From: Heterobasidion occidentale
Taxonomy: Eukaryota > Basidiomycota > Agaricomycetes > Russulales > Bondarzewiaceae
Direction: 5' to 3'
Assembly (NCBI GenBank): GCA_039111635.1
Contig: JBCAQO010000001.1
Coordinates: 3,782,001-3,846,000, forward strand
DNA: 64,000 nucleotides
Positions 47,140 to 64,000 of this stretch are shown here, piece after piece (position 1 is the stretch's first letter; every line of letters starts with the position of its first letter). Below the pieces are notes generated by a model that made no database searches, was not told the origin of the DNA, and worked only from the letters and a program-made list of their open reading frames with translations. Both the position numbers and the translations under genes were made by a program.

Positions 47140-49374
47140 ATGGCGCTCATTGTCGCTGTCTCGTGTTCGTTTCTTGCTCTATGCGTGTTCAAATATGTCA
47201 GGAGTCTATGGGTACGTGCAACTCGTTCATCGACATCTGTTCGCACATTCAACAAGCCGTCTCACCCCAGAGGGTCAGCTTCATGCCCGGTTTCAGACCC
47301 ATGTTTTCTCCCCTGAGTCCTTTCGGTGCCATCTTCCCCAACAATCGCGCTAATCCTGGCAGTTCTTGGTCATGGAGCTCAAAGACATGTGATCAACTAC
47401 GGTCTCGTCGAGTTCCTGCATGCTCATGTGCGTTGTTGCAGCGTACTTGAACCACACTCGTGATGTTATATCGATGGTCCCCATCTTTCCGGGAACCCCT
47501 TGTTATTATACAAATTCTGTGGACGTGATGAAGCAGATCCTCGGAAACGAAAGCAAGTTGAACCTTGTCAAACCACAAGACTTGACTCTCGCAAGGTAAC
47601 GTTTCCGCGGGGTTCTACGACCCTCGAGTCTTCTCAAGTTGGCTCAATATCGTAGAATCCTGGGCGACAGCCTTTCGTCGGCAAGTGGCGATGTTTGGCG
47701 ACGACACCGTCGCGTTGTGGCCCCAGCTTTTACCAATAAGATGTGGGCCACACTATATCCGTTTGCTATCGTCTGCTCACTCTCACCTCAGATTCTCCTC
47801 CGTTTGGAAGGAAGCTAGAGCGGTTTATGACCGGATGCTTCAAGCAGAGGGCTGGAGCCACAAAACAGATATCGTATTTCTGGAAGCCCACTCCTTTCTA
47901 CTCAAGGTGCGGCTTCTATCCACTTGTCCATCGTCGTGAAGATCACCTGAACGTCACGCAGTTCACTTTCATGATCATCTCGAAATGTGGATTCGGATTT
48001 GCCATGTCCTGGACTCCGCCCGAGTCGGGCGCCATGGCCTTCCCGGAGGCTCTCCGCGTAGTATCAGAGACCATTGTGCCCCGCATGGTCCTTCCGTCGT
48101 GGGCTTACAACTTCCCGTGAAAAGGTTGGCCGAGGATCTTTATCTCAGAAGTATCTCATCGTTCTGTCTTCTCTCTTCCAGTCTACGCAGGATCGGGGAT
48201 GCGTGGTCAATTGTTGCATCGTTCATATCGGCCTCGATCGATACACGGAGGAATGATCAGATGGACGGGGCCGACTTGGACGATGCCAGCTTACCAGGCG
48301 ATATCCTCAACCGCCTCGTAGCGTCCAGCCTCGGGACACAGAAGTACTCCCTCAGCGAGCGAGAAGTGGTGGATCCGTACCTTTTCTTTTGTGCGGCCAG
48401 ATCTGACAGTAACGCGTGCCCAGGTTGCCAACATGTTTTCACTCATGTTCGCGGGCCACGGTGAGTTGCGATATCCCCGCGATGTTCGTTGCCCTAGATC
48501 GAACGGTTCACTGCAGAGACCACGGCAAGCGGTTTGATGTCGACCTTTGTCTATCTCGCCCTCTACCAAGACGAGCAGGACAAGGCGTTTCAAGAGGTCA
48601 AGGCGGCATTCGGGACCCACAATTCATCCGTGCGCCCTGGCTCTCGCCCAGTCAGATGCTGCTCACTCACATGGCTCTCGGCCTCCTGCAGGAACTCATC
48701 GACAGCAGCCAGCTGAGCCGCACCCTGGCCTGCTTTCTGGAGGCCCAAAGGCTCTGCCGTGAGCCAACGCGACCGATACCGCGCCCGCGCGCTGCTCATT
48801 CCTTCGTCACCTCCCACAGCCGCTGCCCTGTTCCTTCCCCGGGAGATGACCGAAGACGTGCCGATCGCCATCGCCCGCCCGACGCCGTCGACCGTCGTGC
48901 TCAAGAAAGGCTCCCTGATGATCTTCGACCTGATCGCGATGTGTGAGCGCCGTCTCTTGATTCCAGCGCGGCGCCATGGCTCGGTACTGAGATATGGGGG
49001 CGGGCAGTCCGCAACCCGCACCTGTTCCAGGACCCGGACCGGTTTTGCCCCGAGAGGTGGATCGGCGCCTCCGAGCAGGAGGTCGGGATGTTCGGGATGG
49101 GCCCACGCGCCTGCGTAGGTGCGTGTGCTCTCTCAAGCGCGAGCGGCGTGTCTGCGTGATTCATGGATGTGCACGTCCAGGGCGCAAGTTTGCGCAGGTC
49201 GAAGCGCTCGCTATCCTCGCCTCGTTCCTCTTCGACTGGAAATTTGAGCCCGTCCTCGGCGAGGGCGAGAGTGTGGAGCAATATGAAGAGAGGGCGATGG
49301 GCTGCGCAAGCCTCTCGGGGACTGCGTTCACGTTTGACCGGGTTCCGTTGAGGCTTGTCAAGAGGGTCCCCTGA
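47140..49374 (+). CDS. Cytochrome P450 monooxygenase
   Basis: Substrate unknown. It is probably ER-anchored: the start MALIVAVSCSFLALCVFKYV is a single hydrophobic anchor, followed by GFRPMFSPLSPFG. Thirteen exons join in frame. Motifs: helix C region GDVWRRHRRVVAPAF; helix I AGHETT spanning the 48460/48517 splice; ExxR as EAQR at about 48737; PERW as DRFCPERW; heme loop FGMGPRACVG with its Cys ligand at about 49090-49118, split from RKFAQ by an intron. The C-terminus is RVPLRLVKRVP. One acceptor is non-obvious: the frame is kept by GGGCAG before TCCGCAACCC, giving IAMFRNPHLFQDPDRF. All catalytic motifs are intact, so the gene looks functional. No biosynthetic partner gene adjoins it. Confidence 0.9.
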
Positions 49375-49776
49375 GGTCGGTCACGGCTCAGACTCATACC
49401 CTACCCATGATCGCGGAGGAATTCTGTTCCCTCCATCGCTTCACTGTCACTACGCTTCATTTGCTGAACCTCGATCTCTGAACTCGTTGGACGGCTGCAG
49501 ACCATTCATTCAGTGTATCCGACACGCGTGTGCTTGAGGTTATCGTAGTTCTTACTTTCTGCCCAATAGGGTTTTTCATGGGCCTCGAGGAAGATGTCGT
49601 ATTACATTCAATATGCCGTCGGCGACGATACAAGTAAAGCATCATCTGATGAGGAGCGTCGAAACACATGGGAGGACGTCAATGTTGCCTCCGAACAGGA
49701 TTGACCGGGGCGTCGGTGGGCGGCCTTTCCACAGGAGAGCATCACATGATCTCGTGACGTCAGCGCAAAGTAGGCG
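49375..49776. other. Intergenic between P450 and F-box genes
   Basis: This 402-bp stretch lies between two plus-strand genes. I see nothing beyond short chance frames. Confidence 0.6.
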
Positions 49777-50732
49777 ATGGAGCCCGCCTCCGTCTCCTCC
49801 TCTTCCTCTCCGCCGCCCACCATGTCCTCCTCGCTCCTCCAGGGTCTCCTCAAACAGAACGCCGCAGAGCAGCGCGCGCCGCCCTACGCAGACAGGGACG
49901 ACTCGGACGACGAGCTCGTCAACGTCGTACGTCGCCCGCTCCCACCTACCCCACGGGGCCTGACTCCTCGTCCCGTCCCCAGGTCTCCCTCCCAGGCACC
50001 CCTGCGCGCTCCCGCCCCTCCTCGCGCCCGCCGTCCCCGACTAGAGGAGCCGCCGCACGCCCCCTCCCGCGCCCCCTGCACCTCTCCGCGCGCAAGTCGC
50101 CCGCGGACCCCCTGCGGGCGTTCCCTACCGAGATCTCGCAGCAGATCTTCAGACATCTCGCGATCCGCGACCTCGCCGCCTGCTCCCGCGTGTCCAATAA
50201 ATGGCACAAGAGCCAGACGCTCAACTACGGTGCGTTTCCTCGCCTTCGGCCCTTGGCGATCGCTCACGCTCGGGCGCCAGTCTGGTTCCAGCACTATAGA
50301 AAGGAGAACTTCCACGACGAGAGCCTCCCGCAGGGCAAGTGGACGAAGCGCGAGTCGAAGCAGAGCTGGGTACGTCTCTCCTTCAGGCCCTGCCTGCCTA
50401 GCCACGCCGGCTCACCCACGCGCGATCCGCAGATCGGCATGTACGCCCAGTTCGTGCTCAGCCGCTCGCCGCCGCTGGGCCCCGTGCGCCCCTATTCGCG
50501 CTCCTCGGGCTACAGCACGCCCACCGCGTCGGGGCACCAGACGCCGCGCGAGCAGCGGGAGGAGCGGTGGCGCCTCGAGGCGGAGGCGACGGAGAAGCCG
50601 GGCAAGCTGGAGATGCGCGAGATGTACAAGGAGCTGGGCGGCCGCAAGTCGAAGGCCAAGACGAAACTGGGCGGGATGGCGGGGGTAAGGGACAAGGGCG
50701 GGTGGGACGCCGGCTCGGACGATATGTGGTAG
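49777..50732 (+). CDS. F-box protein
   Basis: It is probably a substrate adaptor of an SCF ubiquitin ligase, or an F-box protein with another role. The start gives MEPASVSSSSSPPPTMSSSL. After an acidic, Ser-rich leader and a first intron comes the F-box at about 50113-50230: PLRAFPTEISQQIFRHLAIR, then DLAACSRVSNKWHKSQTLNY. The conserved pattern after the F-box is VWFQHYRKENFHDESLPQGK, with KQSWIGMYAQFVLS across the next intron. The C-terminal part is charged (EERWRLEAEATEKPGKLEMR) and ends DAGSDDMW. No WD40, LRR or Kelch repeats follow, so the substrate cannot be guessed. Confidence 0.85.
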
Positions 50733-50880
50733 CCAGGACTGAGCGCTTGAAATTGTACGATGCAGTGGTTATCCGAGTCGATGGCCGTGGTGGCGCTCAA
50801 GCGCCCGTCGCGAACTCACCCGTCCTGTTCCCGTCCGCCTCTCGTCAGTCCCTTTCCTCCTCGTTTTTTGAATCTCGACC

Positions 50881-52273
50881 ATGCGCCGCGGTTTCCTGCT
50901 TGCCTCTGCCAGCCGCAACGACAGAGACGGTGCTCGCCGCGAGTCGGCCAACACGCCACTCGCGATCCCCGCGGGCCCCGTCCGCCCCGCGCCACTGAAC
51001 GTCCCGCGCGAGGACGCGCTGCAAGACATGCTCGCCCGCCTCCGCGCCACCCCACAACACGGCCTCATCATGACCCTCCTCCCCTCGCCCCCCGCCTGCT
51101 CGTGCCTGCTCTTCCCGGGCGTCAAGGAACACATCCTCGCCACCCCGGGCTTCCCGAAGCCCTTCATGCCCGGTGCCGCCGCCGATGTCGCCGATGTCGC
51201 CGGCGCGGGCAAGGCGTGCTCGCCGTGCGCGACCTCGCGCTCGGCGAGCTCGTCGTGAAGGAGCGCCCACTGCTGCTCGTGCCCGGCACGATCCCCTACT
51301 CCCGCGCCCCCGGCGCCACCCACCCGGACGCGCCGCTGCGCATGCTCGTCGACCAGACGATGCCGCCGAACGACCGCGCGCTCTTCCTCGCGCTCCATAA
51401 CTGCAAGTCTGCAGACCCCCACGACTACAGGGGCATCGTCGACACCAACTCGCTCCCCGTCCCGAGCCTGCCCGGCCACGCGCTCGAGCACCACGCCGTC
51501 TGTGCCCTCGTCTCGCGCATCAACCACAGGTACGCGAGCACCTTCCTCGTCTCTCTCTCTCTCTCCGCGTCCCTCCGCTTTACTCACGCCAGGTCCGACC
51601 GCGCAGCTGCTCCCCCAACGCCACCTACTTCTGGGACCTCGAGTCTTTCTCCTTCGAGGTCCGCGCGATCCGGCCGATCCGCGCCCGCGAGCAGGTCACC
51701 ATCTCCTACCTCGGCACCCGCCTCCTCCCGCGGCGCCCGCGCCAGCAGGAGCTTGAGACCAAGTACGCCTTCCGCTGCGCCTGCCCCGCGTGCAGCCTCC
51801 CCGACGCCGACGCCGCGGCCAGCGACGCCCGCCGCGCCGCGATCGCCGCCTCCATTCCCCCAGACGCCGACTCTCCCGACGCCGCCGACGCCGAGGACGC
51901 GGAGCTCCGCGCGTGGGCGGCAGACCCCGCGCTCCCCGACGACCACATCACCGCGCCCTGCCTGCGCCTCGTCGCGCTCCTCGACGCGGAGACGTGGGAC
52001 GAGGACCGCGCGTGGGCGCCGCTGCTGCGGCGCCTCGTCAAGGCGCACTGCGCGCTGCGCGACGCCGCGGGCGCCCGCGCGTGGGCGAGGAGGGCGGCGG
52101 AGATGTGTAGGGCGTTCGCGGGTGAGGAGAGGGGGAGGGCGTGGGATCAGGTCGCGGAGGAGCCGCGGAGGACGGAGTGGTGGGGGTTGCGCGTGGCGGC
52201 GGCGGATGCGACGGCGGATGCGACGGCGCAAGTCAACGCCGACGGGCAGGCGGGCGAGAAGGGTTCGGGTTGA
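50881..52273 (+). CDS. SET-domain (SMYD-like) protein, copy I (frameshifted in this sequence)
   Basis: It is a putative lysine methyltransferase. The start gives MRRGFLLASASRNDRDGARR. The split SET domain begins at AGKG, followed in another frame by VLAVRDLALGELVVKERPLL. The core motif NHSCSPNATYFWDLESFSFE forms across the intron that begins after ATCAACCACAG. Then come EQVTISYL, and a post-SET Cys cluster FRCACPACSLPD. The C-terminal 150 residues are Ala/Asp-rich helices. The frame breaks at 51211-51216: AAGGCGTGC should be AAGGGCGTGC to give GKGVLAV. The missing base is one G of a GGG run. No MYND zinc finger is seen. A paralog with the same MRRGFLLA start lies at 63189. Confidence 0.82.
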
Positions 52274-53438
52274 GATGCGCCCTGTGTTGGTGTCTGGAAA
52301 CGAAGTGTGCTGTTTTGTTTCTTGTAACCGCTTTCGCACGGTCTGTGTTTCTCCTTTGTCTTGTAGCGTCCCTAAAATGAAGACCTGAGCGCCGAGCAGC
52401 GCGCGCATATACGCGCACGTCGTCGAGATCGGGCATGGTTTCGTTGCAGACGCAGAGGCAAGAGCCTCCTCGTGTCCTCATTATATCAGCGTGACGGTCC
52501 TGCCTGCGGGACGCGCCGCTAGTAGTACGCGCGCGCGAGAACCCCCAAGGACGAGCGCCGCGCGTCGTACGTGGCCAGAGCAAGCCCGCACGCGCTCGCA
52601 CACGTAGACCTGCGGCCAGCGGCGCTCAGCGTCTAGAAGGACGCACGTCGCCCAGGGGACCGCGAACCCCCCACGGCGCACGAGCCTCGCACCCTGCGGA
52701 GTGCGGACAGCACGGGCACGCAGGCAGAACCATGCGGCGGAGTGCTTGACGTGCACTTTTGGAGCGGCCAGTCAGTGGGGGCTGGTCCCCGTGGAGGTGC
52801 TGGTGCTGATATGCTAATAGAGGAGCCGGAGGTCGATACGCGGGGGAGGAGCAGGGGCGGAAGCGACCCTCGGACGTCTCGAGGTCGATGCCATCGTTAG
52901 CTGCCTGGCGTCGCTCTTGCTAGGCCCTTCATGGGCAGTTCTCGCGCTCGTGGGCGGACACTGTGGCAGCAGCACCAGCGAGCGCGAGCACGGAAGTCTC
53001 GGCGTCGCCGACGAGCCCACTCATGCCCCCTTCGAGCCCACACATGCCCGTTCTCCGTGCTGGTATGCTGGCAGAGGAGGCGGAGATCGATGTGCGGGGC
53101 AGGAGCGGTGGGGAGAGCGACCTCGGACGTCTCTAGGTCGTTGCTATCGCTCGCTGCTTGGCCTTCGTGGTCAGTTCCCGTGCTTGTGGGCGGACGCTGT
53201 CAGCAGCAGCAGTCCCAAGCGCGAACACGGAAATCTCGCGTCGCGCTCGAGCCCACTCACCCCCCTTCGAGCCCCCACACGCCACGCCCCCACCTGCCGC
53301 CCGCTCGCCCGCTCGCCATAAAAACGCTCACACGCACCACTCACCAAGTCTCCAGTTCTCCAACAATCTCCACGCACTCATTCGATCGACCGAACAGCAG
53401 CACCGCTCACCTGCACCCACGCCCATTTGCTTTACACG
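52274..53438. promoter_or_regulatory. Hydrophobin upstream region with tandem duplication
   Basis: The proximal promoter holds CCATAAAAAC at 53316-53325, a TATA-like box about 115 bp before the hydrophobin start. Most of the rest (about 52799-53290) is a tandem duplication annotated separately. Frames running through it (52917-53321 and others) are short of any signature. No gene is supported between the SET gene and the hydrophobin. Confidence 0.6.
52799..53290. repeat. Imperfect tandem duplication, unit about 240 bp
   Basis: Copy 1 (about 52799-53050) and copy 2 (about 53051-53290) share the same ordered blocks: TGCT...GCAGAGGAGGCGGAG-like start, CGACCTCGGACGTCTC, GTGGGCGGAC followed by CAGCAGCA, GAACACGGAAATCTCG-like, and CCCCTTCGAGCCC near the end. 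The copies differ by many substitutions and small indels, so the duplication is not recent. It abuts the hydrophobin core promoter. Confidence 0.8.
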
Positions 53439-53955
53439 ATGTTCGCCCGCGTCCCCGCCCTCTTCCTCGCCCTCTTCCTCTGCCTCGCGTGCGCCGCGTC
53501 CGCGTCCGCGCACCCCGCAGCCGCCGCGTCCCACGCAGCCGCCAAGCCCAGCGCGACCACCAAGCCCAGCCAGAGCGCCGCCGCCTGCAACACCGGCAGC
53601 ATCCAGTGCTGCAACGCCCTCCAATCCGTAAGTCCCCCCCCCCTTCCTCCTCCCACCGTGAAGCTGATTGGTATCCCCGCTCGCAGGCCGGCGCCCCCGG
53701 CATCAGCGTCATCCTCGGCCTGCTCGGCATCAAGGTCGGCGACGTGAACGCCATCGTCGGGTTCGGCTGCACGCCGCTCACGGTCGGCGGCGCGGGCTCG
53801 GGCGCGTCGTGCGCCGCGCAGCCCGTGTGCTGCACCAGCAACAGCTTCGTGAGCCCTCTTTGACCCGTCCGCGCGTTTGACTGTGGATGCTGAATTGTCG
53901 ACGGTGGGGGTAGAACGGGCTGATTAATATCGGGTGCACGGCCGTCAACCTCTGA
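53439..53955 (+). CDS. Class I hydrophobin
   Basis: Hydrophobins are secreted and self-assemble into amphipathic films on hyphae. Three exons: 53439-53627, 53687-53848 (ending NSF before GTGAGC) and about 53914-53955. The signal peptide is MFARVPALFLALFLCLACAA followed by SASA. The eight cysteines fit the class I spacing: C-X6-CC-X32-C-X13-C-X5-CC-X12-C-X5. The pattern starts at ACNTGSIQCCN and ends GCTAVNL. A Thr/Ser/Lys-rich spacer lies between signal peptide and first Cys. The promoter carries the tandem duplication described separately. Confidence 0.95.
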
Positions 53956-54481
53956 GTTTTGCCTCTGCTCGTACTCGACCTCGACGCGGGGGTTCGCGCC
54001 GAGGGCGGCGCGCGCTGGGGCTGTGGTTTGAGATTCTTGGTTTGATATCCGTATGGAGCTATGCCGGACTTTTTCTGTGAATGTCAGTTTGTTTCAATGT
54101 TGTTCGTCGTCGTGGACCGTGAGAGGCGAGAAATGGGCGGCTGCACCGCGTGGATGGTCCTAGTGAACGGGTCAGTTTCGTGAGTGGGCGACTCGGCGAC
54201 ACGGTCAATCAGTCGCAGGAGGTTTCATAACGAACAGCCTCCGGGTCGATGTGAGTCCCGTTACCACTCTACCCGCGAGAGCATGTCCTCGGGCCTCGAA
54301 CGAGCAAAGTAAGATGCTTGTATTTCATGAGATGTCCAACAAGCGATGCCTCGCCCACAACCATGCGTATGGGTGAGCCGTCAAGTGACACGCAACCAAC
54401 ACTCTGCTCCACAAGCACAAGTACACCAATCCGTCAAATCAGGAACACGCGCACGGAGGAAAACCAAACACTCACACCCCA
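53956..54481. other. Intergenic between convergent genes
   Basis: This 526-bp stretch holds the 3' ends of the hydrophobin and Ind1 genes. I see no gene. Confidence 0.6.
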
Positions 54482-55918
54482 TCACCCCAACGACCGCCAC
54501 ACCCTCTCCGCAACCTCCTCCAAGCCCTCCCTCCACCGCGCCCCACCTCCGTCGCCCGCGCGCGCCCCGCCCAGCAGCGCATACGGCGCGCCCGCGTCCC
54601 CGCTCCCGCTCACCTCCGGCGCCAGCGGCAGCTCGCCGAGCACCGGCACGCCGAGCTGGCTTGCGGTCGCGTGGAACAGGTCCGCGGAGCCGAAGAGGTG
54701 GTGCTGGCGTCGCACGACGGGCAGAGGAAGTAGGACTGGTTGAGGAGGAGGCCGGTGATCTGCAAACCGACCAACGAACGAACGAACGAACGAAAACGAT
54801 TGAATCGAGTTGAAAAGAAGGAGAGAGAGAAAGTCAGAGGTGCCGGGGAGGCGAAGGGGAAGGCACGATGCGTACGGGGACCCCGACTTTGCGGAACATC
54901 GCGATGCCCTTCCTCACGTCCGCGAGCGCGACGTCCTGCGGCGTCGACACAATGACGGCCCCTGTCCCCGCGCAACGTCAGCAACGTCGACGCATCGATC
55001 GGCGGCGCGACCCAAGTGGCGCGAAGCGAAGCCGCGCGCGGGCGCGGGCGCGGGGACGTACCGTCTACAGAGACGAGCTGCCGAGCGTGAGCGGGACGTC
55101 GCCCGTGCCCGGCGGCATGTCGACCACGAGCACGTCGAGCCCGGACCCGGACGCGTCTCCGTGCCGCCAGTCGACGTCGAACAGCAGCTGCTGGACGGCT
55201 TTTTGGACCATGAGGCCGCGCCAGACGACGGGGGTGTCTGCGCTTGAGCCGGACGCGTCGGCGGGGGAGGATGTTTTTGGGAGGAGGAAGCCCATGGACA
55301 TGCATGGGATGCCGTGGTTCGTGAGCGGGACGAGGGCGCCGGCTGTGTGTGCGCGCGCGAGACGCGAGCTCGTGAGTGGGGGGTGGGGGTGGATGGGGAG
55401 AGGGAGAGGGGAGAGGATGGGAGGGAGGGAAAGAGGGCGCACCGGGTGTGAGGTGCGGCTCGTCTGCGCGGTCGAGGCCCATGAGCTTCGGGATGGAGGG
55501 CCCGAAGATGTCAAGGTCGAGCACGCCCACCCTCAGCCGCCGCTCGCCCACGCCAGCGCGCATCGCGAGCGCGAACGCGAGGTTCACTATAACACGTTAC
55601 GCACGCCGTCATCTCGGGGCACGACGCGCGGAGGATGGGGGGCAGCGTGCGCACCTGCGACCGTGCTCTTCCCGACGCCGCCCTTCCCGCTGGCCACCAC
55701 GAGCACCTTCTTCACGTTCGGGATCGGGCGCTTCGCGACGGGCGCGCCTCTGCGTGGAATCGAGGGGGCCGCGGGGGCGCCTGTGCGCGGGAGACCCTGG
55801 GCTGGGCAGGTCAGCGCGGTGTGTGGGGCTGCGCGGGGGAGGGCATGCATACCAAGGGGTTTTGGTGGTGCAGTGCGGATGAGAGGCTGAAGAGGCGGGT
55901 GAGAGGCGGGGAGGGCAT
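54482..55918 (-). CDS. IND1: Mitochondrial Fe-S carrier Ind1 (NUBPL), two frameshifts in this sequence
   Basis: Ind1/NUBPL is a P-loop NTPase that delivers Fe-S clusters for respiratory complex I assembly. The start [20 protein letters not shown] is a mitochondrial presequence. [20 protein letters not shown], a deviant Walker [110 protein letters not shown] and [15 protein letters not shown] follow. The CPSC pair is the conserved cluster-binding CxxC. Two frame breaks occur: near 55079-55084 (GGG reduced to GG before CAGCTCGTC) and near 54711-54717 (CCC reduced to CC before AGCACCACCTC). After correction the end is [20 protein letters not shown] to ERVWRSLG. Confidence 0.88.
54773..54794. repeat. 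Tetranucleotide microsatellite (AACG)5.5
   Basis: Five and a half perfect AACG copies lie inside the last intron of the Ind1 gene. Confidence 0.85.
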
Positions 55919-56062
55919 CCTTGGTGTTGTTGTGGTTGCGAGAGGGGAGCCTGCCTCATGCTTACCTCAACAGGCGGTGTAACACGAGAGACGCAACCAC
56001 GCTGACTTTCCTAGAACACCTTTTCTACGAGTAGTACACAGCCAATAAAACACACGTGCTAG

Positions 56063-57729
<1,667 letters not shown>

Positions 57730-57872
57730 TCAGAGGGCAGAGTCGCGTCGAGTGTCGAATATTACTGTAGCGTAAATAAACGACCAGAACCACATGCTGA
57801 CAAATCCATTCCTCCTTGTCCTCGCCGTCGTCGACGACGCCTGCCACACGCACACGCACAACGCCTGCCACC

Positions 57873-62998
<5,126 letters not shown>

Positions 62999-63188
62999 GG
63001 CCTGCGGAGGGCGGCGAGGCGTTGCTGAACCTGTATTCCGTGTGTGTGTTGTGTTCCGTAAGTTACAATCCGATGCTGTGAAGGTCACGGAAGCCATGTG
63101 TGTTCTGATCTCCGACCGTCGACCCCCACAAAAGACGCGAACCCTGGCGGACGCGACGGTGCGTGCGTCTCTCTTGTCCTCCTCCACC

Positions 63189-64000
63189 ATGCGCCGCGGC
63201 TTCCTCCTCGCCCCCAACGCCCGCAAAGACGCCCCGCGACCGCCCGCAACGCGAAAAAGCCTGTCGCCACCGTCAAGGAGGACGCCGCGCCACTCCCCAT
63301 CGGGCACCGTCCATGTCACTCGACGAGGCCACAGCGGACGCGTTCGCGCGTCTGCTCGCCGCGCCGAACCACGCCACGATCGTCACCGTCCTCCCCCCGC
63401 CCCCGACCGCGTTCGTCTGGCCCCCGACCGCATGCGCCACCTGCCTGCTCTACCCAGGCGTGAAAGAAAGCATCCTCGCCACCCCGTCCTTCCCGAAGCC
63501 CTTCCCGCCCGTCGGCGCCTTCGACATCACCGACGTCCCCGGCGCAGGCAAGGGCGTCGTCCTCGCGCGCGCGCGCTCGTCGCGAAGGAGCGCCCGCTGC
63601 TCGTCCTCCCCGAGATGATGCCCTACGCGCGCTGCCTCCACCCGGACGCGATGCTCGCCATGGTCGTCGAGAACCACATGAACGCGACCGACCGCGCGTT
63701 CCTCATGAGGCTCAGCTCTGTCGACCCCGCAGACCTCCGCGGCATCGTCGAGACCAACGCGCTGCTCGTCGGCACGCTGCCCGGCAGCGGCGATCTCGCG
63801 TACGCCGGCGTCTGCGACATGATCTCGCGCTTCAACCACAGGTGCGTCCGCTCCCGCCCCCTCCCCCATCCCCACCCGCACCCGCACCCTCGACGGGCCG
63901 CGCGCTGACGCCCGCACAGCTGCAGCCCCACCGCGCACTGCTTCGGGACCTCGACTCCTTCTCCTTCGGAGTCCGCGCCCTGCAGCCCACCCCGCCGGCG
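63189..64000 (+). CDS. SET-domain (SMYD-like) protein, copy II, partial and multiply frameshifted
   Basis: The start MRRGFLLAPNARKDAP matches the start of copy I at 50881. The next conserved blocks are spread over all three frames: NAKKPVATVKEDAAPL, then MSLDEATADAFARLLAAPNH and YPGVKESILATPSFPKPFPP with PGAGKGVV, then LVAKERPLLVLPEMMPYARC and LRGIVETNALLVGTLPGSGD up to MISRFNH. An intron (GTGCGT...CACAG) then forms NHSCSPTAHCF. Breaks lie near 63235-63255, 63305-63312, 63560-63577 and 63943-63948. The window ends inside the SET domain. Either this is a decaying paralog or, given similar single-base breaks in essential genes nearby, the sequence has errors. Confidence 0.65.

Noticed and set aside
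52917..53863. Frames of 134-310 codons upstream of the hydrophobin
   Set aside because: They arise from the tandem duplication and run into the hydrophobin exons out of frame. No signature is present.
54610..55587. Minus-strand 325-codon frame in the Ind1 gene
   Set aside because: It runs through introns. Only its ends ([11 protein letters not shown] and [15 protein letters not shown]) are true Ind1 exons.

Overview
The window is nuclear DNA of a filamentous basidiomycete, most likely an agaricomycete. The evidence is many short (about 45-75 nt) GT-AG introns, GC-rich coding regions, a class I hydrophobin, a cytochrome P450 with 12 introns, and spliceosomal, mitochondrial and peroxisomal genes of fungal type. 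All gene models were built by hand: exons were joined so that conserved protein motifs stay in frame. No RNA evidence was available.

Layout. 1-6.7 kb is GC-rich with no supportable gene. 6.7-10.9 kb is poorer in GC, holds two families of degenerate short repeats, and has one unresolved minus-strand gene or gene relic. 11.0-13.2 kb is a plasma-membrane Na+/H+ antiporter (+) with a 5-nt microexon. 14.4-20.6 kb is a 1,949-residue coiled-coil protein (-), and 21.9-23.2 kb an uncharacterised protein (-). 24.3-30.1 kb is a minus-strand run: peroxisomal SCPx-type thiolase, translation factor eIF5, Dnmt2-type tRNA methyltransferase. 30.4-33.6 kb is a PHD-finger protein (+), and 34.7-35.8 kb a SAM methyltransferase (-). 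36.2-41.7 kb holds the INO80 subunit Ies6, an uncharacterised protein and a Sel1-repeat protein like Nif1/Dsf2 (all +). 42.0-45.3 kb is a divergent pair: mitoribosomal mL38 (-) and spliceosomal MFAP1 (+). 47.1-52.3 kb holds a P450, an F-box protein and a SET-domain (SMYD-like) protein (all +). 53.4-54.0 kb is a hydrophobin, preceded by a tandem duplication of about 240 bp. 54.5-57.2 kb holds the mitochondrial Fe-S protein Ind1 and dolichol-phosphate mannosyltransferase Dpm1 (both -). 57.3-63.0 kb holds an Lsm protein like NatC subunit Naa38 and the splicing helicase Prp16 (both +). A second SET gene begins at 63.2 kb and runs off the window.

The genes are mostly unrelated housekeeping functions, not a pathway cluster. 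Several pairs share short divergent intergenic regions (Dpm1/Naa38 79 bp, mL38/MFAP1 153 bp, Dnmt2/PHD 299 bp). I found no convincing new defence, mobile or biosynthetic system. The most distinctive observations are the 5-nt microexon in the antiporter, two GC-AG introns fixed by conserved protein motifs, the duplicated block upstream of the hydrophobin, and the minisatellites at 7.6-8.3 kb.

An important caution: at least five essential or conserved genes (eIF5, Ind1 twice, Prp16, SET-I, SET-II) carry one- or two-base frameshifts, mostly in runs of G or C. The pattern fits uncorrected homopolymer errors in the assembly better than gene decay.
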